In this document: piece after piece, positions 12,801 to 24,825 of the stretch
How positions within the stretch are numbered: the first letter of the stretch is position 1
How the letters are laid out: each line of letters begins with the position of its first letter
NCBI RefSeq assembly: GCF_040436345.1
Contig: NC_133235.1
Coordinates: 17,880,660-17,944,659 of the forward strand
Direction of reading: 5' to 3'
DNA from: Pagrus major
Taxonomy: Eukaryota; Chordata; Actinopteri; Spariformes; Sparidae
Length of the DNA stretch: 64,000 nucleotides
Notes under the pieces: generated by a model
The model's database searches: none
Seen by the model: the letters and a program-made list of their open reading frames with translations, nothing else
What the model was told of the DNA's origin: nothing
Made by a program: the position numbers and the translations under genes

Positions 12801-14860
12801 CACTGTAATTACAGCGCTCGCTCTGCCAGAGTCCAGACTCCAGATGATGCGACCTGAAGCACAGAATACCTCCAGACTACCAGAAATCACACAACACACA
12901 TCTCGTCTGCGATCGCCTCTCCTGACCTGCGGACGCATGGCTCGGAGCTGGCAGTGTCAGCCGGAGTATCAGCTAAGATGAGCTGTTGAACCATCTGCAT
13001 TCCAGCCAGAGAATCACCATGTGTGCTGAGGTGGATGAAAGTGGATTCAGATGTATAGATAAGAGAAATTCTTGGTCACACCGTGCTGGAATGCCTTCAC
13101 CTCAAACTTGAAGACACTGATGTGTTGCTGCAGGAATAGCAGGCAACATGTTCACATAACGAGGCTGCTGATGCCACAGTTCAATGCTGAAATCAGCCTT
13201 GGCATCGTTTTCTTCTGGCTTGTTTTCAGGCGTTTGATTTCATTGAATCAAACCACGACAAAGACTATAATCAATATCTTTATTCAAAGAATCACACTAT
13301 TTTCAGCTTTTCTGTTTTGGTTCACTCTCACCGCTGTCCTTGTGTCGTGTTTGGCCACAGCAGGGATCTTTTATCAGCAAAACCCTTCGGTAAACCAACT
13401 GTACACCACCTGTCTGGCACCACACAGCTGGACAGTGAAAGCTAGGACTACCTGGTGAACAGGTGGAGCATTTCAACCTCATCTGGATAAATGTTGAAAA
13501 CCACAGATATCTTGAATCTCAAGGTTTCTTTATGTTCACTTATGGCCTGGTCAGGTTAAGGCACAGACACCAGTTGGTTAGGGTTAGGCCATTAAAATGA
13601 ATACCAAAAATATGAATGTTGCACAACATTTACTATGACATCATTATATAGACTGACTCCTCAGCACCCCCAACTGTGACTGACTCCCCGCGTCCCTGCA
13701 TAAAGCTTCACTATGCAAACACTTGTATAACTAAAATGCCACCAGCCCTTTCGATTCAACCACAAGGTATTTGTCTGTAACAACAATAAACACCGTTTTA
13801 ACAAATTGTGAGATTCTGAAATCATCTGAAATCAAAACCTGCTAAACTCACAGGAGTGAACACGTTTGATAGATGTCACTCCCGTGATGCCAACATCTAT
13901 CAGGCCTCCTTGTAAAAAGCAAACAAAGAGACGTGGTATGAAGTGTGCTGCCCTTGCGTCTGCCTGTCCGTGCCCATCAGCCCCATGAGAAGTCATTGAT
14001 CCATACAGACCCTTTGCTCAGATGCCCGGCAGACGCTGCAGCAACAGCAAAGACTTCTGTTCCTGCCTGACAGCATGACCACTCGTGTTTCCGTCAAGAA
14101 CGAGTAGGAACCATGGAGCTGTCAACCTCGCAGAGCAGATCAAATGAAACACGCTGACAAACCGGGGCGGAGTGGAAGTTTTCTAGACTAAAAATACACA
14201 CTGCACCTTTTATGTCCTGGAGTTACCTTAATGTTTGGAAGATGCTCAATCAATACTGCTTTTCACCTGTGGGCTGTGTGTGAACTCATTGCCTGATATT
14301 AACTGAGCTTTAAACTCTGTTAGGAACTGCCCCGAGCGTTGACTTCCTCACTGATGATCAATATTCTTATAAGGCTCAATAGAAACTCAGCTGATTAATC
14401 CTGTAAGTAGATTTTAATGAGAGAGCACCGAGAGGTTAGAGCTGTGAGACTGATGATATGTGGAAACCTTTTCAATCACTCAGTGGACAACAACAGCCTT
14501 CAGCAATGATGATAATTAGCACAGGGGACCAAATTTATGTAAATAACATAATGAGCTACAAGGAGCAATAAAGTGAAAAATGCTGTTTGACTTAATTGAA
14601 ACAATATATATTTTTTATGTTATAAATGTGGTGGTGGCAGAAGCGATAATTCCTGTTTATTAGACAAGTAACTTGGGTCTAATTTTGTAGTTTTGGCCAA
14701 TATTTCTGTCACTTGTGACATCAAGTCGATTGCTTTCACTCAGTGAGATGATCAGGCGGGTTTAAGCCAACTGACAAAGTTATATGAAAAAGAAAACTAA
14801 GGTAAAAGTTTGAATTATTACAACTACAAGCCTGCAAATTTTTAAAGCAAACTGATGTAG
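9836..14860. other. Intergenic DNA, no exon identified
   Basis: About 5 kb without a recognisable coding segment. A CA repeat lies at 12,313-12,331. Open frames such as 10,485-10,847 (minus) and 13,072-13,458 (plus) show no domain, and no splice structure supports them. Near 13,550-13,600 there is a weak copy of the GGTTAGGGTTAGG-type dispersed repeat. Confidence 0.5.
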
Positions 14861-14863
14861 CTT

Positions 14864-14882
14864 GTGATGGCAGGGGGCGCCC
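14864..14882 (+). promoter_or_regulatory. CTCF-like core, weak candidate
   Basis: The run GGCAGGGGGCGCCC contains CAGGGGGCGC, which matches the right part of the CTCF core motif; the first four core positions do not match. It lies about 0.75 kb upstream of the candidate ralyl promoter block. Similar GGGGGCGC words also occur inside common fish repeats, so this could be incidental. Confidence 0.25.
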
Positions 14883-15599
14883 GTAAGTCCATCAGTCTAA
14901 CAATTTTGTCAATAGCCTAAAATCAGATTATACGACAGCACGACTGGAGGCCTGCTCATATTCTGTATGGAAACCACGAGATGAGCTAATTAAATAAATA
15001 ACCAGGGTTAGTTGAGCATTTTAAACAACTCGACTTGAACACAGCAAACCAACAACAGTGTTCTGGGACCTTATTTTCCTCTGAGAACAACTTGTTTATT
15101 CAGTTATGGAAAAAAATAAATATTTCTGAGTTTGTATCGTTATCTTACCAGTATTGTAAATATTACCTTTCTGAGTTTGTGAATTTCTTTCCCAAAACAA
15201 CACAGTGCCCCTTTAACCCTCCATTGCTTATGAATCCACAATACAAACGGTAATAATGGACAATGTCTGAAGCTGGAGGTGTCAGGTCAACAGTTTTACA
15301 AACACACATCTCTTTTATAATTGTAGTTTATGAGGAAAATGTTTTTTGGGGGGCAGCGAGGGATTTTTTGTTGCAATACCGCAAATGGCCACTGGGGGAA
15401 AAAATTGTAAACTGGGCTGAGCAGCAGCACATCCATGACTCAATCCACAGTGCGTGGACTCTTTTCCTAAACCCAACCAAGTTATTTTAAGCACAAACTG
15501 TGTTTTTATCCCCCTCTTTTGTTCTCACTTTATTTTAATCTCTATAGAGCATGAGTTCATAAAGTTTTTCACCATGAACCCCTCAATTAAAATCATATC

Positions 15600-15985
15600 A
15601 GTCATCCCCTCTGGTACATGCAGGAAGTCACCTGAGGAGAACAGCAGAAATAACCCCATATCCCCCTCCAGGGACCCTCCTGGGCCACCGTCGGTGACAC
15701 CAGGTAGCACCCGGACCCTATCTTGCGCACCAGAAAAATCAATGACATTACCCGATAAGCTCCTATCCATTACAGCCCTGAATGCCTCCGTGTGTAGCTA
15801 CGAGAGAAAAGCTCGGACTGATTCAGAAACTCTGGCCAAACCCCGAGTCACATGACTCTAGCACCGGCAGCGACACAGAGCGCAATAGGGACGCAGAGCC
15901 TCGGTATTTACCAGCCTGCACAGCACCAATCCAGCACCGCCACACGCCCAATTTCTTTTTAATTGAAACCTTTTACTCCCGCTCG
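15600..15985 (+). promoter_or_regulatory. ralyl: Candidate promoter and non-coding first exon of ralyl
   Basis: This block is clearly richer in GC and CpG than its surroundings. It contains an NRF1-like TTGCGCACC near 15,723 and ends at 15,985 in GCTCG/GTGAGT, a full-strength donor core. No long frame runs through it, so it would be 5' UTR. RALYL-type genes have non-coding 5' exons far upstream of the RRM exon, and the first coding exon at 31,472 does look like an internal exon, with an acceptor-like pyrimidine tract before it. Linking the two is inference: no transcript is available and other upstream exons could exist. Confidence 0.4.
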
Positions 15986-16973
15986 GTGAGTACATTTTCC
16001 ACTGACATTTTCTTAAGCATATTTTTATCCTCTTTTTCTTCCTTTCTTGTCTTGCTGTTGCGACACGGGGAACATGTTTTCTCGTTTTCTGCATGCAATG
16101 ATTGAAATCTTTGGATGCTGAGTGTTTGTCGCTCCGGCGACATCCACTGACAAATATCCCTCCGTGCTTGCGGACGCTCTTGATATTTTTCTTCCCCCCT
16201 CTCTCTTCCTCTTCTCTTCCCCCCCGAAGCAGCTTCTTTACGAGCTCACTTGTTATAATCCTCCGAAGCTTTTGCTTATTTCCAGGCTTTTTCCCCCTCT
16301 GTCATGGCTTGTTTTGGTGTGGTTTTGGTGCTTTTCTCTCATCTTGCAGTGTTTCTCTGGTGTTGGAGGCTGAACGTCTCTCAGGGCGCAAAAATAACAG
16401 TTTTGATTTTCATCTTTGAGGATTTTGCTTTTCAAATAGGTGAGGAATTGAACTTTGCTGGAGTTTGTTTTGGCATTTTCTTTGCACTTCTTTATGCAGC
16501 CTTTACGAGCAAATGGGAACTTTTTGTCTTTCAAACTGAATTTCTCGGACAGAGCTGGATTTATATTGAATTCTCAGATCATTCTGGGTCCCTTAATGTC
16601 TCATACCTGTCTCTAAAACTCAACAGAATCACAATATGGCACGATTTCAGACACTTTTCACCTTAAAGCCACATTTTTCTGTCTTTTAAGGATGAGAAAA
16701 GTGATACAAATGCCACAAAACGCAGGGTTTCTGCCCCTCAAAGTTGCCTTGGAACATTTCAAACAACTCTAATGAATGCAAATCACCGCTGTGCAAAACA
16801 AAACAGATTCCTGCCGGTTGAACCAGACACAGCTGTGCTCCTCCGCCCTGTTTCGCTCGCCACACACACACACACAAACCTCGTTGCGTTTGTGAGTGAT
16901 AGCTGGCCGACACACTCAGACATCACACTCAGAAACTTAAAGGGGCTGGATGTGAGGAGGATGGGGAGGGTTG

Positions 16974-16997
16974 GAGGAGGAGGAGGAGGAGGAGGAA
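16974..16997. repeat. (GGA)n microsatellite
   Basis: Eight perfect GGA units followed by AGGGGGG. Confidence 0.95.
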
Positions 16998-17496
16998 GGG
17001 GGGTCTTCAAGGCCTGGGTACATTTTCTTTTTTGCAGCAGTTCATTATGCAAATCAGGCTGATAGATTTGATTAATAGTTTGACCTTGACATGCAGCCAG
17101 TGCTCACCCACAAACCTGCAGGCGACACATTCAAAAACACACAAAATCTCCTTCAATTAACAGACAGGAACAGGGGAAAAAAAGCGATATTACCCTTTAA
17201 AAATGACCGCTGGCATCACCTCTTTAAAATCCTTGAGCAAAGTTTGTTTTTTAAGGGAAATGCTTTCAAGACAAAAACCTCCTTTCAGTCATCCCGGAGA
17301 CGATACGGGTGAAGGCATTTGACAGCTATTCCAGCCTTCAGACTTTGCAGGTTCAGGGAACAGGTGGGGGAAGCGGAGCATGAAATGTGCTGCTACGCAA
17401 ACAATACTTATCTCTCACTCGGGATGAAGTGGGAGGCTGGCGCTGGAATAGCCAGCCTATATACGCATGCACTGAATCACTGAATGAGCCCAGAGA

Positions 17497-17520
17497 GGAA
17501 GGAAGGAAGGAAGGAAGGAA
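17497..17520. repeat. (GGAA)n microsatellite
   Basis: Six perfect GGAA units. Each unit is also an ETS core; at this length it is best read as a simple repeat. Confidence 0.95.
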
Positions 17521-18140
17521 TAAAGTTTAGCCAGGCATTTCCGGAGCGGGCAGTAATCTGTCTTTCATCTTTGCGTTTCTGCACCCGTGGGCCGTGGATG
17601 ATCATTGACCCTCAGCAGGTGTGCGATGTGGGCTGTCTCAAAAGCCACGCGCCACGGAGTCCATCTTCTGCGAGATACGGATGAAAAACATTTGAGAGCT
17701 GCTCCGGCTTTCAGGCTATAGGTCAAAGAAGAGATTAGGCGAGCTGCTTCTCTCTGTCTCCTTTTATCACCCTGCATGTGAAAGATAACCGGAGAGAAAA
17801 ACAGATGAGTGAGTCAGACAAACAAAATAGGAAGATGATGTGTGTGCGTGTTTGTTAAAAAATGCATCAAAACTCTCGGAGCACACACATGTATGACATC
17901 CACCTCACACAGAGCAGTTCTGTGCTACATTATGCATGTGGAAATACCCACCGCTCCCTCTTAGATCTCCTATTCTTGGACCTGAATGCCGTGTTCCTCA
18001 CCTGCATTAGTCATATTCAACACCATTTTTTCAATGCTGTCTTTTCAGCCATTCTTGGACGAACAACAGCCACGGTATATGCATGCACCTGATGCTCAGT
18101 TGTGTTGTGAGGCGTGCCATTAGCCTCGCAGCATCAGTAT

Positions 18141-18157
18141 CTCAGCACCGCGGCCAG
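18141..18157 (+). promoter_or_regulatory. RE1/NRSE site 1 (REST binding)
   Basis: CTCAGCACCGCGGCCAG fits every position of the RE1 consensus NTYAGMRCCNNRGMSAG. RE1 is the site of the zinc-finger repressor REST/NRSF, which silences neuronal genes outside neurons. It lies about 2.2 kb downstream of the candidate first exon of ralyl, a gene known in mammals to be brain-enriched. Identity rests on the motif alone. Confidence 0.6.
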
Positions 18158-18194
18158 CTCCCTTTATTCTCCATTCAAAGAGATAGCGGTTGAT

Positions 18195-18215
18195 TTCAGC
18201 ACCGTGGACAGCTGC
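18195..18215 (+). promoter_or_regulatory. RE1/NRSE site 2 (REST binding)
   Basis: TTCAGCACC-GT-GGACAG, continuing CTGCC, matches both half-sites of canonical RE1 exactly with the standard two-base gap. It starts 54 bases after site 1 and has the same orientation. Two sites this close make a chance match less likely and suggest a real REST-dependent silencer. Confidence 0.7.
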
Positions 18216-19534
18216 CAACACTTTATTACTCTGGCAGCTGGAGCAAGCTGATTCCTGCCTGGAAGTCCGGAGTGTCTCTTCTCACTAACCCCTGCCCTCT
18301 CCACAGCGCCCGTCTTATTCAGAGCTATTTAAAGCTCTGTAACCCCCCACATTCAAAAGGTTAAAGAAGAGGTTTCACCCCAGATAAGAAAGCAAATGAT
18401 AATACTTTCTCAGAGCGAGCTCCTGTATTTTTTAAACCAGTTGAAAAAGCTCAATTTAATCTTTTTTCAGAGTGAAACTGGAATGTTGTAGTGGGAGATA
18501 TGCAGGCGTACAACAGGTGTTGTTATTCAACTAAATGACAGCGTAGGTTTACAATAAATGAAGCCTTAGCTCGACGCTCTGACGCTTCTCCTCATCTTCA
18601 TCCACATCAGAAGATCCACAGGACCAGTCAGAACAGTTTGCTCCAGCAAAAGAAAACGTGGCACAGAAAAGTGGTCCGTTTCAAAGGTTATTAATTACTG
18701 AAGCAAGAATGGTTCGACAGCTAGAGGTCAAAAGAGAGGTCTGGTTCACTCTCCCCTTGCCTGACTGCCCCGAGGGTAACCACCTGGAAAACGAGACTAT
18801 TCTCACGAGACTTTCAAAATAAAATAGCACAGTTACTAGAAAATGATAATTGCAGTTACCTACTTCCAAAATATTACAAATGACATTTTAACTGTAAGAA
18901 TGAACTGTGAGTTCATCAACCTGCAAACATGTAAACAATCTTTCCACTTGCTTCTTAATTCCTGTAATTATTAATGAAGACTAGATTGGACTACGTTACA
19001 TTGTCAGGTGTACCATTAGAGCAAGACCGCAACTTGATTTTTGGGGATGATGCCAATATTGATATCGATCTATCGGCCCATATACACAGATTTTTTTTGC
19101 AGTGATTCCTCAAATGTAGTTATTAGATATGTGTGACAAAGAAATGTAACAGTGGCAGAATGTTTTACAGTTTAGCAAGAAACTTTATTGCCTGAAATAA
19201 CATCAGTGCACTGACACAGTAACCGTCACTGAGAACATCTTCTTCTGCATTATAATCTAAAAAACTAAAAGTTTTCATTGGTGCATATCTGTCTCTATTT
19301 ACCAGTTATACAACCTCCTTCCGATTTAGAGGTGTACTTTGCTTACCGACAACAAATCCCATGAAGAAAAAGATCATCCAAGAATGGACTGATACTATGA
19401 ACAAGTATTGAATGTGTAGCCAAAGCTAGATGTAGCTTAAATATACTGTAAGTACCATAAACCTGCGACCCATAATCAGGGGTTGTATAGTCCAGGGGGT
19501 ACTTCTGTAGTTGCTAGGAAGCCACCGATTTATT

Positions 19535-19690
19535 GAAGCTTTACATTTCTTTTGATTTTATCGTGTGATGACATTGTGCTTATGCTCATTAGGTTTAGGC
19601 ACAAAAAACACTGAGTTAGGTTTAGGAAAAGATCATGTTTGGGCTTAAAATACCTGCTTTGGTCACCACAAACACGGCTGGAAATTGAAA
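19535..19690 (-). repeat. Dispersed repeat, inverted relative to the 35.5 kb copy
   Basis: ATTAGGTTTAGGCACAAA, then GTTAGGTTTAGGAAAAGATC and GGTCACCACAAACACGGC, is the reverse complement of the pattern at 35,520-35,640 (GATCTTTCCCTAACCTAACC, GTGCCTAAACCTAATC). The two copies belong to one family. No coding potential is seen. Confidence 0.6.
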
Positions 19691-21504
19691 AATGAACTGC
19701 AGTCACTGGTCTCGGCAGCCTTCTCATCTGTAACTCCACCACCACCCCCTCCGCATCTCGATGTGGTCAGTCATCATAAACATGTAATGTGAACGTGCTG
19801 TGACATGTACAAGTGTGAACGTATCAGTGGTTTGCAGAAACATCGACAGCCGACATTTTACTCTAACGACGAGGCTGAATAAACAAATTAATATACAAAT
19901 AGGATTATACACTGGTGTAAATGGTGGCGGATGATATTTAGTGTATTTGCTTTCAGCTGACACCACCTGCTGCGACTGAAAACATAAAAATACAGTAAAC
20001 ATAGTTAGCAAGTGAGCAGAGGAGTGGAAACAAAGAGACCAAGGCTGAGCATCATCAACTCCAGGATTATTCTATTTTAACATCCAGTTTAGGAAAGTGG
20101 AAAGTGACGGATGGTTTACGAAGTTAAAAAAGGCAGGAGTAAGATACACTATTACACTGGTGACATGTGCCTTCATGAGTCAATCCCACATTTATTTTGA
20201 GTTAATCCCGTGTTCATCGTGCCGTTTTACTCACTAGAGCACCAATTATGTATTAATCCACAGCTATAATCCTCCATCCTCTCCTGTTTCAGTAGCGTGT
20301 GCCAAAAACTACAGTGCCCAGCTGTTTTAGGATTCTTCTGAGCCTTTTTAAAAAAAAATGAAACTATATATTCAAGAGCAGTTTATAAAGATTCACGTTT
20401 TCAGGAAGAACTAAAGGGCTTGTGAGAACCGCAGAAAGGTTGAGAGAGAGACAGGCTCACACATTGTTGGTTTTGGTCTAAAAAAAATGAAATGAAAGTT
20501 TGTTTAACCAAAACTGGAATATTTATTATGCAAATATTGTAGTGGATTGCATTACACCTGCTTTGAAATGCTTGCGAATAAATATAGAAACGAGGCGGCC
20601 GATAGTTCAGCGCCTTTTCTTTCCTACTGAATCTTCCCTGGATGTTTATTTGCATTCTCATTAGCATTATGTTTAGTGTTTACCGGTTTTGACGTAGTAT
20701 TTATTCACCCTTTTGTCACCGTGTCAACAAAATCCATTTCTCATCCACTATACACTAAACTGAAAACATCATCAGCTTGAAACGTTTCATGCCGGAGCCC
20801 ATTTTTCCATTTAAATTGCAAATTGTTCCTGAAATGAAATTATAATCATGTTGTTTTTAGTATTCACTGAACCCCACCTTGCACATATCCAGCTCGGCTT
20901 CCTGCGTACATTTCATTCAGACGCTCCTCCCCACGTCTGAGCCCTCTTTCACCTTTGACCTTTCACCCTCACTGTTAGTCAAATCATTAGCTCACTCCAC
21001 AGCCCGCTGGTGCCATAAAGCAGAAACCAGCTAATTACTCACAGCTCTAGTGACCCAGTTACTTTAGCCTAGTGGAGCGGGTGCTATATTTGGCAGTCGC
21101 ACAAGAGGAGAATTAAGGAAATGGAGAAATATGCCCGTGCCAAGAGATATGGGAAAGCGTGGCGTATGTTCATTTGCCCTGGAGCGGAGCTGTGGACTCC
21201 CCGGCTACAACAGCAGGTGGAGTCTTTTTCTCTCTCGTTTCCTTCAAATACACATATTGATGCAGGGTGTAATCCATAGTGTTTTCAGCAGGGTGAGAGT
21301 GGGAAAGTCTCCAAATAAAATAAAGAATGAAGTTTTGAGAAGGCTCAGAAGGCAGCAGCATGATACACGGTGATGCAACAGAGAGTCTCTGAAGCAAAAC
21401 AGTTGGTGGAGGCGGCGGATGGAAATACAAACAGGGTTAAAAATGTTCCCTTGAAACAATAAAAAGTCCCTGTGGGACCGACAGAGCAACATCTGAGGAG
21501 CTGT

Positions 21505-21625
21505 TTGTCAGAGGTTTCACACAGTCTTTACTCAAGTACAAGTACAGATACTCGTGTAGAGACAGAAGTACTGATTCAACTTCTTTACTCAAGTAAAAGT
21601 AAGAAAGTACAGTAAAAAATATCAT
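21505..21625. repeat. Dispersed CTCAAGTAAAAGTAAGAAAG repeat
   Basis: The words TTTACTCAAGTACAAGTACA and CTTTACTCAAGTAAAAGTAA are typical of a common fish repeat. Related sequence appears at 30,100-30,350 and 61,570-61,750. These are short decayed copies with no coding capacity. Confidence 0.5.
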
Positions 21626-23770
21626 TCTGAGGGACATTTCTACTGGCCATTTCTGTGCAAAGCTAACTGAACCTCATGTCATATTGATATAAATACATGG
21701 CTGGACCCAAATATTTGATTATTCAGATATTTGTTTCATGGCTGGGTATTCGTTTTTCAGGTTTGGGATTCTGATTTTCTTATTTTTGCTGCACAACAGC
21801 TGTTATTATACCTTGTTCAACCAAACTGCTGGGGATTATAAACATGCATTGACACACCAAACCTTTTAGAAAATGTCTTTTTATTCAAAAAACATATAAC
21901 AATAGAACAACAATGCTGTAGGATAGCAAATCAAAACACATATGTTGCAAAGGTTCGCCGTCCATCTCAGTTGAGAACAGAGAAATGTTGGGCCAAGTCC
22001 TTCACAAGTCACGCTCAGCACACCCTCCTCCCCCAACCGAAGCTTTGAATATTCACTGTTGATTAGTACTGAAGCTCCAGAGCCCAAAAAAAGGTATTTG
22101 GGACAGCCCTCATGATTATACTTAAAGGCAGAATCAGTAGGATTTGTCTAAGCTGTTTGTAAATGCACCAGAAAGATAGTTGATTGTTGATTAAGCTGAT
22201 ATCTCTGGTTCTGCTGTATCGATTTTGATCATTTGTTTTTAAACCGTCTATAGTGAGACCAGTGGACTACATTACCCACAATGCAACGTAGCCACTGGGT
22301 GACATCACTGGAGGCAATTCATCAGATGACATGTAGCTTCCTCTGGAGCCATAATAGACTTTATACAATTTTTTTCACATATGCAGCAGAACTCCTGTAA
22401 GAAGACCTGTAAATACACTGTAATGTGAAACACTGGTGGAGTTACTCTTTCAGTTCAGTGACAGAGAAGTGTTTACAAAACAAACAGTCTGAGATGTCCA
22501 ACTGATACACGTTTGACCTCCAAGATCAGGTTTGTGATGTCTAATAAAATCATGCACACACGCCCTGATTACAGACATAATCAGCCCCGCTATTATTGAA
22601 GGATACAAGATAAAACGTCTTCCAGAGATACAGCTCCTTCCCATCTCACCGTATAGGTCACATTGTGCTTTTATCTGCCTGCTGTCATCGCCGGTCGAAG
22701 CTATAGGTTCCCCCCCAAATCAGATTATGGTACAACTCATTTTAGGTGCATGATCGTCTGCCCTCAGTCTCCACGCTTCACAGAGCCTCCATAAATTCAC
22801 ACGGGGAAGAAGAGCCGAGATAAAACTGATGGAAATTGGAATGTATTTTCTATACAGGAGCTCCGTGCGAGCGTATACCTGTGGGCTGCCACACAGTGAA
22901 GCATCGCCTTACACTTCAAAAAGTCAGTTTATTAAAGGTATGAAAATATGTAAATGATAAGAGGCTGATATATAAAAGGATAGCCATAGAAATAATGTAT
23001 AAGCTAGCACCACATACCTACAGCGTGATGTATGCCTGCATTTCCCATCTTTGATATTCTGTGTGAGGCCCAGTTCTAAGCTCCTTGAAGATGATTGGCA
23101 TTGCAAATGTCTTTTCCTCTCTCTTTTTAGAAGTTCACGCCCTTTTATTTCCCTCTCTGCTTCTCCATCTCTCTCCTTTTGTTGCCATTTTCCCCCCTTT
23201 TCCTTCTTCAATTCAAACTCAAGACAGGTATTATGCAGGAGGTAATGGGGTGTAGAAACGGAGGAAAAACAAGAATAGTTGTTGACAGTCATCCTTCCTT
23301 GTTAAGATCCACCGCAGAAAAAGAAAATACAGGTACCGGAGTAAACAGGCTTTAAAACTGCAAAGCGAGCTGCTCATTACACGTGGGCAAAAACAGCTAT
23401 TCTCTATCTTCTCTGCACCGCTGGCCAGTATTTACTGTACAAGTCCTGCAGGAGAGATTAAATTCCAGTGGGCTCCTCTGGGCTGGGAGCAGAATGGCCC
23501 AGCAAGGACCTCTATTCATTAAGCTCTTAATTGCTAATTGAGGTCTTTGAATGATTCAGCAATAGCTGCTGCTGTTGGGGCATTAGCTGAGTAATTTATG
23601 GCTGTGAGCGAGCAGGGAAAAAATGAACAAGGGCGAGAGAGCGTTATTAAAAAGGACATCGGTGCCCGCACAGTGTTGTTATGACACAGCCACCTCATGT
23701 TAACTCTGAAAAAACTGCACAATGCTCTTTGTTATGGCTGATTTTCATCATTTGTCTGAGTGAAATTCAT

Positions 23771-24218
23771 TATGTTCTGTGATTAAATAGCATTCAGTTA
23801 TAATGCATTTTGACCCGCCACCTCATGCAATCTTAATTTAATATTTTTTTGATTAAGCGTTTTGTTTTGTCTTTGGGGAAGTTCTACATTTGTAATAATA
23901 ATGTTCTGTCCTTTGTCTATTGACAAATGGACAAATTGTTGGTCAGGTCAGCTACAGTCATTATTCTTGCTATGAAATGTCCCAGAGGCTCTGTCACTGA
24001 GTGATTTCAGGCATTATTTTCTGCTTTTATATTTTCACAGCAGCATTTTGATAAATCCTCACTGTTTTTAGCTGCATAGGTTCTCGTAAAGCAGCAGAGA
24101 GACGAAAAATAAACCAGTCGCACCGTAAATTTAGACCGTATAAAGGTATAATTAGATTTCAGTCCACATTTATTCTCCTGTAATGTGTTTGGCTGTGAGG
24201 CAAAAAGAAAACTGGCAT
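23771..24218. repeat. Tandem duplicated block, unit A
   Basis: This block of about 448 bp recurs as unit B at 24,826-25,276. Shared words in the same order include TTTTTGATTAAGCG, GTCAGGTCAGCTACA, AATGTCCCAGAGGCT, GTCACTGAG, GCAGCATTTTGATA and GTAAATTTAGAC. Substitutions and small indels are scattered evenly. No frame stays open through it. It does not look like any of the repeat families elsewhere in the window, so I read it as a local duplication of non-coding DNA. Confidence 0.75.
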
Positions 24219-24825
24219 GATATGAAATGTACGGCCATTATGAAGCTGCAGCTAGATTTTAGCATAGTTAGCATAAAGACTGGAAGCAGGAGGGAAACAG
24301 CTAGTGGTTAGCCTGTCTCTGCCTCATAAAACTGAAACTTATTGTTTTCACTCTTCTCAATCTTCTAATATCTCAGTAAGGGCAAAAACAAAACAAAAGA
24401 TTGGTAGATACTACTTTCATGTCCATCCATTACATATGAAGCTACAGCCAGATGTTAGTTAGCATACAGCATTGAGACTGAAAGCAGCTGGCCAACCCTG
24501 GTGTTTTTACATTTTTGTTCAAGATTAAACAAATGGGATATAATGTGTTATTAGTAGAGCTCGAGGTGCTTTTAGGCAGATGTTTTACATTTATAACAAG
24601 CTGCATGTAGGCTAGCTGTTTCGCTAGATGTTTTACATTTGGACAAAGCTACACTAGCTGTTTCTTCCTGTTTCGAGTAAGCTAAGATTATCCTCTCTAC
24701 TTCACATCTACACTGCAGTATTTCTACTAATGAAACAAATTGGATATAAAGAAAAATACAGCCACCTGTTAACTCCTAAAAATCTGTTAAATCATCTTTA
24801 TATGGCTTTTTCAATTAGGTTGTGT
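24219..24825. mobile_element. AGCTTAGC-type repeat fragments between duplicated blocks
   Basis: GCATAGTTAGCATAAAGACTGG followed by GGGAAACAGCTAG (24,262-24,310) and GAAGCTACAGCCAGATG (24,436-24,455) belong to the same family as 5.2 and 8.6 kb. More TAGCTGTTTC words lie at 24,610-24,690. The whole spacer between the duplicated units seems to be made of this material. Confidence 0.55.

Noticed and set aside
13072..13458. 128-residue plus-strand open frame with a hydrophobic middle
   Set aside because: The hydrophobic run (IVFFWLVFRR, LFWFTLTAVLVSCL) could suggest a membrane protein, but there is no family resemblance and no splice or promoter support.
15923..15945. Third possible REST site (CAGCACCAATCCAGCACC)
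   Set aside because: Only the left half-site fits; the right half does not match GGACAG and the required T at the start is missing.
16783..17062. Proline- or glycine-rich frames on both strands
   Set aside because: Generated by the (GGA)n microsatellite.
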